A DNA stretch of 64,000 nucleotides from Hymenobacter aerilatus. Its GTDB lineage: Bacteria; Bacteroidota; Bacteroidia; Cytophagales; Hymenobacteraceae. Under the pieces are notes generated by a model that was not told the DNA's origin, did not search any database, and was given only the letters and a program-made list of their open reading frames with translations. Both the position numbers and the translations under genes were made by a program. This document shows, in pieces, positions 59,497 through 64,000 of this stretch; position 1 is the stretch's first letter, and each line of letters starts with the position of its first letter. The stretch covers positions 3,824,501-3,888,500 of the forward strand of contig NZ_CP095053.1 in assembly GCF_022921095.1 (NCBI RefSeq), read 5' to 3'.

Positions 59497-60228
59497 ATGC
59501 GTATACCTCTGCTATTCTGCCTGTTACTGTCGGTCGCCTGCCATACCACAGACCCGCCTATTACGGACACGCAAACAACCGGCTGGCAGCCCATTCTCAC
59601 CGAAAACCGCCGCTTTGTATACGCAGCCCGCTGGTACGCACCGGGCGCTACCACAGCCACGCTGGATACAGTGGTGCTGACGGCCTTAGGGAAACCATTG
59701 CCTGAGTATACTCCTCAAATGGCATATGACTGGACGTTCCGGCATTTAGATACCACAACGACTTCCACGCAAAAGGAAAGGGTAGGCGCCTTTGACAGAT
59801 CCGATAAATTTTGGCTGCACCCGCCACGCCGTGCGCAGTACCGCATTCTGGAGCTAAATCCTTTTCCGGATATTGAGCTTCCAGCCAAGCCAGATAAGAC
59901 ATGGCTTTGGACTGTATTCCCACCTGATATATATGCAGATTCGGCGTGGGTGGTATGGAAGGGTGTATTGACAGTCAATCACCGCTACCAAGTTATTGAC
60001 TCCACTCAGCTCTCTACCCCCCTTGGCCGCCTACCCTGCTACCACGTGCAAGCCATTGGCACCTGCAAACTGGGAACTACTGCCCTAGAATCGTATTTCA
60101 ACCCTACGTACGGCTTTGTCCGCCTGAACTACCGGAATATCGACAGTAGCCGCTTAGAGTTGCAAATGGTATCTGTCACCTCGCGGCCCGTTTTAGACAA
60201 AGCCATGTTTTTGGGGTCTTCTTTATAG
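59497..60228 (+). CDS. Hypothetical lipoprotein
   Basis: This 243-residue protein has a short lipoprotein-type signal (MRIPLLFCLLLSVAC, Cys 15). The body is hydrophilic with no recognised domain. The pattern of Trp, Tyr and Asp suggests a beta-rich fold. No homologue family is recognised. It is 17 bp from a second predicted lipoprotein gene, which may be its operon partner. Confidence 0.75.
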   Translation: MRIPLLFCLLLSVACHTTDPPITDTQTTGWQPILTENRRFVYAARWYAPGATTATLDTVVLTALGKPLPEYTPQMAYDWTFRHLDTTTTSTQKERVGAFDRSDKFWLHPPRRAQYRILELNPFPDIELPAKPDKTWLWTVFPPDIYADSAWVVWKGVLTVNHRYQVIDSTQLSTPLGRLPCYHVQAIGTCKLGTTALESYFNPTYGFVRLNYRNIDSSRLELQMVSVTSRPVLDKAMFLGSSL

Positions 60229-60245
60229 CTTATTACCTGTTTGCT

Positions 60246-60974
60246 GTGGTTGCACGCACAATTTCCTACCTGTACCGAGCCTGCTGCTACGCTACCCTAT
60301 TGCTGCTGCTAAGCGGCTGCGCCGCTGTAGGCCGCATTGCACAATTGGAAGATGGCTGGTACCACGTGCCCCACCTGGGCGGTAACGATTCGCTGGCGCA
60401 GCAGCTCCAGCAAGCACCTAACGGCTTGGTGTATGTGGAGCAACATGCAGACACTCTGCTGCTTTCGCCCTACTCCAAGCAGCCTACGCCCATCACGTAC
60501 CGATACAAGCTGCTGCCCAACCACCACACGCTGCTGCTCGGCCGCCACTTCGACCTCGACGTGTTTACGCTGCCCGTGAAGGCCCGCTTGCCGCGGGCTG
60601 GCGTGCCGGTGCAGCTCAACACTACCTTCAACGCGGCCTTGTACGTGGGTCGCCGGCTCGACTTTTACTACCTCCACAACCACCTGCGCACCCCTTGGCA
60701 GCAAACGCCGCGCATTCGGGCCACGGGACTGGGTTACGGACTGTTTTTCGGCATGGGCTCCACAATCATCACCAGCGACGTGACCCGCCAGCGCCCTGGC
60801 CCCGAATACGAAGGCTTTGTACTGCACGCCGGCGCTGCTACCATCTACGACGCCCGTATTTTCAACATCGGTCTAGCCATGGGGTTCGACAACCTGCTAG
60901 GCCCTGACCGTACATACTGGATTTACCAACGGCGGCCTTGGCTTGGGCTGCTGTTTGGTTTAGACTTGAATTAA
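60246..60974 (+). CDS. Hypothetical lipoprotein
   Basis: This 242-residue protein has a lipoprotein signal ending LLLLLSGC. Segments such as ATGLGYGLFFGMGSTIIT and FNIGLAMGFDNLLG are Gly-rich and amphipathic, so the C-terminal half may be a small outer-membrane-associated beta domain. No family is recognised. The start is GTG at 60246, because no ATG gives the signal peptide. Confidence 0.72.
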   Translation: MVARTISYLYRACCYATLLLLLSGCAAVGRIAQLEDGWYHVPHLGGNDSLAQQLQQAPNGLVYVEQHADTLLLSPYSKQPTPITYRYKLLPNHHTLLLGRHFDLDVFTLPVKARLPRAGVPVQLNTTFNAALYVGRRLDFYYLHNHLRTPWQQTPRIRATGLGYGLFFGMGSTIITSDVTRQRPGPEYEGFVLHAGAATIYDARIFNIGLAMGFDNLLGPDRTYWIYQRRPWLGLLFGLDLN

Positions 60975-61074
60975 TGGATACATCTTTTTTTACTAATTTA
61001 TTTAGCAAATAAATAACTCTAACCTTCTTTATCCCATTTTCGTTAGTAGTGTATATCTCCTAAATACTGCACTC

Positions 61075-61437
61075 ATGAAAATTCCTGTCGAAAAAGGCCA
61101 AGACAAAGGTTTCCTACCCGATGGCCGTTATAGGGTTGAAATAACTGACATCGAAGAAGGCACCAGTGAACACCAAAACGTACCCTACTTCGCTGCCCGC
61201 CTCGAAAATGAGCAAGGATTCGTTACCCAACGCTTCTATACCTCTCAAGCCGGCATGCCTATTTTACTGAGCTTCTGCGAGGCAGCCGGTGTGCATCCCG
61301 AAGAGGGCAAGGACATTGATACCAAGCAGCTGATTGGTAAGAAACTATCAGTAGAAGTATCGGACCACTCCTACGCCGACCCTGCCACTGGCAACGAGCG
61401 CACCATCAAGCAGGCTACCGGCTTCCGGACAGCCTAA
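61075..61437 (+). CDS. Hypothetical protein, DUF669-like
   Basis: This 120-residue soluble protein contains YRVEITDIEEGTSEHQNVPYFAARLEN, LLSFCEAAGV and QLIGKKLSVEVSDHSYADPATG. The pattern resembles DUF669, a family of small phage-associated proteins, some of which bind single-stranded DNA. The match is by eye and weak. No other phage genes are nearby, so it is probably a stand-alone gene. Confidence 0.78.
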   Translation: MKIPVEKGQDKGFLPDGRYRVEITDIEEGTSEHQNVPYFAARLENEQGFVTQRFYTSQAGMPILLSFCEAAGVHPEEGKDIDTKQLIGKKLSVEVSDHSYADPATGNERTIKQATGFRTA

Positions 61438-61476
61438 GCGGCATCACCAAGTAACTATTGAAAGCCAACGGCTTCC

Positions 61477-61884
61477 TCAAAAATCGAGGCGGCGGTTGGC
61501 TTTTTTGTCGCTGTGGCGTTTCTTCTCTTCCAAGCGTTTGCGCACGGCACCAGCACTGGGGCGCGAGGCTTTGCGCGCCTTGGGTTGCTGCAAGTCCTCC
61601 CGCAGCAGCGCGTAGAACTTGCGTAGTGCGTGTTCTTTGTTGCGCAGCTGGCTACGGTCTTCCTGCGCTACCACCAGCAAGTAGCCGTCGGTGGTGATGC
61701 GACCGGCCAGCTTTTCCTGCAAGCGTAGCTTTTGCTCGTCGGTGAGCAGGCGCGAGGTGGCCAGGTGAAACCGCAGCTCCACCCGCGACTCTACCTTGTT
61801 CACGTTTTGACCGCCGGGGCCGCTGCTGCGGCTGGTTTGCACCTGCAGTTCGGGCCAGAAATAATCGGCGGGGGGTAGGGGCAT
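61477..61884 (-). CDS. arfB: Alternative ribosome-rescue factor ArfB (class I RF-like)
   Basis: This 135-residue protein hydrolyses peptidyl-tRNA on stalled ribosomes. It has the GGQ motif (SRSSGPGGQNVNKVESRVELRF), a catalytic-domain fold to about residue 100 and a basic C-terminal tail (RKRLEEKKRHSDKKANRRLDF) that enters the mRNA channel. Both parts are needed and both are present. The start at 61884 is the normal MPLPPADYFWPELQ. Confidence 0.94.
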   Translation of the reverse strand: MPLPPADYFWPELQVQTSRSSGPGGQNVNKVESRVELRFHLATSRLLTDEQKLRLQEKLAGRITTDGYLLVVAQEDRSQLRNKEHALRKFYALLREDLQQPKARKASRPSAGAVRKRLEEKKRHSDKKANRRLDF

Positions 61885-61940
61885 TAGGAAGCAGATGAGG
61901 GTAGGGAAGATAGCTAAAGTCCTGAACTAGTGTCTACGCA

Positions 61941-61977
61941 AAAATACCCTGCCAGCGACAAGCCAGCAGGGTATTTT
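61941..61977 (-). terminator. Terminator of the rlpA gene
   Basis: A perfect 11-bp stem (AAAATACCCTG / CAGGGTATTTT) with a T run on the minus strand, about 20 bp after the rlpA stop. Confidence 0.82.
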
Positions 61978-61997
61978 GTATTGAAATCAGAGGAATA

Positions 61998-62822
61998 TTA
62001 ATGCGCAGTCGCGGCGGGCACTTTGCGCACCAGCCCCGTGATACCGCCACGTTGCAAGCGCTTGCGCACGGCATCGGCTGTGGCCCAATCGGCAAACTCG
62101 CCTACCACTACCCGGTTCAGCGAGCGGCTAGCTACGGTTTCGGTGGCAACCGTAACGGACAGTTGCTGGTCTACGGCCAGAATTCTGGCTTGCATGGCAG
62201 CCGCGTTGCGCGCATCGCCAAACGTACCCGCTTGTACCACATAGGTTGGTTTTAGCACTACCGGAGCAGTCTCGGCGGGCACTTCCACAGCTACTTCCAC
62301 TGTTTCCAGGGGCGTGCTCAGCGCCAGCGAATCGTCTTCTACCAGAGCGGCAAGGTCGGCGGGGGCATCAATGGGACCCAGGGGCGTAGTATCGGGCACT
62401 ACCTCCGCCACTACATCAGCCGAGCCGTGGGTGATAACGCCCAGGGGTCGGGCCGCTACTTCGGCCAGATCCAGAATGCGGGCGTGGCGGAATGGGCCGC
62501 GGTCAGTTACGCGCACCACCACGGCCTGGCCGTTATCGGGGTTCGTTACGCGCAAGCGGGTGCCGAAGGGTAGGGTCTTGTGGGCGCAGGTGTACTTATG
62601 ACGGTCGAACCGCTCGCCGCTGCTGGTGCGGCGGCCTTGGTGCTCCCGGCCGTACCAAGAGGCGCGGCCACGCAGCACGGCAGTGCGGTGAGAGGTAGCA
62701 GTCAGAGCTTTATCGTCGTCGCTGAGGCGGGTGGCCTGGGTGGTCTGCGGCAGTGCCAGAAGCACGGCAAAGAGTACTGCCAGAAGAGAACCAGAAACAC
62801 GCTGTCGGAGAGGCAACTTCAT
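61998..62822 (-). CDS. rlpA: RlpA-like protein with DPBB and SPOR domains
   Basis: This 274-residue periplasmic protein has a signal peptide (LLAVLFAVLLALPQTTQA). The double-psi beta-barrel lies at about 48-140 (LRGRASWYGREHQGRRTSSGERFDRHKYTCAHKTLPFGTRLRV ... VRVTDRGPF), with the candidate catalytic His and Asp present. A C-terminal SPOR domain (about 193-270, YVVQAGTFGDARNAAAMQARI) binds denuded glycan at the septum. Some RlpA proteins are lytic transglycosylases; activity here is inferred. Confidence 0.93.
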   Translation of the reverse strand: MKLPLRQRVSGSLLAVLFAVLLALPQTTQATRLSDDDKALTATSHRTAVLRGRASWYGREHQGRRTSSGERFDRHKYTCAHKTLPFGTRLRVTNPDNGQAVVVRVTDRGPFRHARILDLAEVAARPLGVITHGSADVVAEVVPDTTPLGPIDAPADLAALVEDDSLALSTPLETVEVAVEVPAETAPVVLKPTYVVQAGTFGDARNAAAMQARILAVDQQLSVTVATETVASRSLNRVVVGEFADWATADAVRKRLQRGGITGLVRKVPAATAH

Positions 62823-62846
62823 TCAAACACGAATTGGTGAATCTGA

Positions 62847-62874
62847 CAAATCTATAGGCCCTTAGCCAAATCAA
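62847..62874 (-). promoter_or_regulatory. Candidate promoter of rlpA
   Basis: On the minus strand a TTG (62872-62874), a 17-nt spacer and TAGATTTG (62847-62854) match the Bacteroidota promoter consensus. Start of transcription would be about 20 nt upstream of the ATG. Confidence 0.45.
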
Positions 62875-63180
62875 TCCTTCATAAGCTACTCTCTCTGCGA
62901 ATGCATCTACCTATTAATTGCATTTTTTGAATAAAATTTGCATTAAAATAATTTGATGTTTGCATAGCTAAACCAAGCTAAAACCGCCATTTGTGTTTAG
63001 TTAAGACGACTTTTGGCGTATTATAGGACAAAATAAAGAAGACAGGAGAAATAAGATTATCCGGTTCCAAAAAAAATATGATCTTCGCTTGTCCCATCTC
63101 GTATATAGCAGGTTGCAAAAGTCCAAACTATTGCGTATACCGCACGTCTGGGCAGACTTCGTTGTTCTCTGTGTGCTTCT
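62875..63180. other. AT-rich intergenic region
   Basis: This is the rest of the gap between divergent rlpA and the DUF72 gene. It is rich in A/T to about 63100. No convincing gene or hairpin was found. A long minus-strand frame crosses it but is antisense to the DUF72 gene. Confidence 0.5.
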
Positions 63181-64000
63181 ATGGATTTTGGCCGCCTTTC
63201 TGATCTGCGCTACGTTGACTTTTCGTTGCCACCCGACCATCCTGCTACTGCCGCTGTGTTGGCCCGAACCACGGCTACCCCGGTATCTCCCGCGGTATAT
63301 GTGGGCTGCCCTATCTGGACCAACAAGGCATGGCTGGGCTCCTACTTCCCAGCCGGCATCAAGGATGCGGACTACCTGCACTATTATGCCCGGCAGTTCA
63401 ATAGCATTGAGCTGAATACTACCCACTACCGCATTCCCGACGCGCCTACCGTGCGGCGCTGGCGCGATGCGGTACCACCAAGTTTTCGCTTCTGCCCCAA
63501 GCTGCCCCAAAGCATCAGCCACGACCGCGCCCTATACAATGCTGATGACCTTACGCTGTCGTTTTGCCGCAGTATAGGCGAGTTGGGCGAGCGGCTGGGC
63601 TGGGCCTTTCTGCAACTGTCGCCGCACTTTGGGCCTGAGAACCTACCCCGCCTGGAACGCTACCTGCTTGATTTTCCGGCAGAAATTCCGCTGGCCGTGG
63701 AGCTACGCCACCCCGCCTGGTTTGCCCATGCGGAGCTGTTTGCTACCGTATCGGCTATGCTGGAAGCGCTGGGCAAAACATTGGTGCTGAGCGATGTGGC
63801 CGGCCGCCGCGACGTGCTGCATATGCGCCTGACCACGCCCACGGCTTTCATTCGTCTCAACGGCCACGGCCTGGTGCCTAGCGACTACCAACGCGCCGAC
63901 GCCTGGGCCGAGCGCCTGGCCGCGTGGCTCGGCACTGGCCTGCAAACGGCTTACGTGTTCATTCACCAGAAAGACATCATGCACTCGCCCCTCTGGACGC
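63181..64000 (+). CDS. DUF72 family protein, partial
   Basis: The gene runs off the right edge, with at least 273 codons present. It is a TIM-barrel-like DUF72 protein: AVYVGCPIWTNKAWLGSYFPAGIKDADYLHYYARQFNSIELNTTHYR, FRFCPKLPQSISHDRAL and LAVELRHPAWF are typical. The function of the family is unknown. The start at 63181 gives a 40-residue lead before the family core, which is longer than usual, so a later start is possible. Confidence 0.9.
   Translation, partial: MDFGRLSDLRYVDFSLPPDHPATAAVLARTTATPVSPAVYVGCPIWTNKAWLGSYFPAGIKDADYLHYYARQFNSIELNTTHYRIPDAPTVRRWRDAVPPSFRFCPKLPQSISHDRALYNADDLTLSFCRSIGELGERLGWAFLQLSPHFGPENLPRLERYLLDFPAEIPLAVELRHPAWFAHAELFATVSAMLEALGKTLVLSDVAGRRDVLHMRLTTPTAFIRLNGHGLVPSDYQRADAWAERLAAWLGTGLQTAYVFIHQKDIMHSPLWT

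Noticed and set aside
63001..63522. 173-codon minus-strand frame
   Set aside because: It is antisense to the DUF72 gene for most of its length.
1..64000. tRNA, rRNA, insertion sequence or prophage
   Set aside because: All gaps were read; none showed a tRNA cloverleaf, rRNA sequence, transposase, integrase or structural phage gene.

Overview
The window looks like a chromosome segment of a Hymenobacter-like member of the Bacteroidota (Cytophagales). The reasons are a C-terminal type IX secretion sorting domain on a giant surface protein (48060-52907), a FadL/OmpP1 porin, a YpdA-type reductase, DUF6526, DUF4286 and DUF4272 family proteins, almost no Shine-Dalgarno sequences, and several TAnnTTTG-like -7 boxes. 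The genus is inferred from gene content only. By eye most of the window is GC-rich, with AT-rich stretches at about 3.9-4.3 kb and 33.3-41.8 kb. No rRNA, tRNA, CRISPR array, transposase or prophage block was seen.

Layout. 1-3.9 kb: a cut-off lipoprotein, htpG and two related small proteins. 4.3-11.5 kb: a TonB-dependent receptor followed by a zinc-type CDF exporter and an MFS permease, then small conserved proteins and a GNAT acetyltransferase. 11.6-14.3 kb: a small lipoprotein and a prolyl oligopeptidase. 14.4-25.7 kb: a seven-gene minus-strand operon described below. 25.8-30.3 kb: DUF4272, a sugar-phosphate nucleotidyltransferase, LemA with two TPM-domain proteins, and a DEDDh exonuclease. 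30.4-33.3 kb: polA, interrupted by a one-base frameshift. 33.6-47.6 kb: an exopolysaccharide cluster with Wza- and Wzc-like export proteins, a flippase, an O-antigen polymerase/ligase-like protein, six glycosyltransferases and two hexapeptide acetyltransferases. 48.1-52.9 kb: the T9SS-secreted surface protein. 53.0-64.0 kb: YpdA, a GDSL hydrolase, a FadL porin, an S51 peptidase, MgtE, small lipoproteins, ArfB, RlpA and a DUF72 protein that runs off the right edge.

The most unusual locus is the operon at 14366-25739. It encodes a lipoprotein with a degenerate von Willebrand A-type site, a three-helix membrane protein, a tubulin/FtsZ-superfamily GTPase, a 1156-residue protein with an actin/Hsp70-fold ATPase, a signal-anchored protein with one membrane helix, and a MotA/ZorA-like plus MotB/ZorB-like motor pair. 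It therefore combines both cytoskeletal NTPase folds with an ion-driven stator-type motor. All five non-overlapping gene junctions carry an inverted repeat. The tubulin-like gene is flanked by two inverted copies of a roughly 230-bp composite repeat whose internal hairpins differ in sequence but keep their pairing.

A palindromic repeat family (core TCATCCTGAGC ... GAAGGACCTT) occurs six times between 6.8 and 23.8 kb, always in intergenic DNA. Where the real start lay inside a longer open frame, it was chosen from signal-peptide position and family N-termini.
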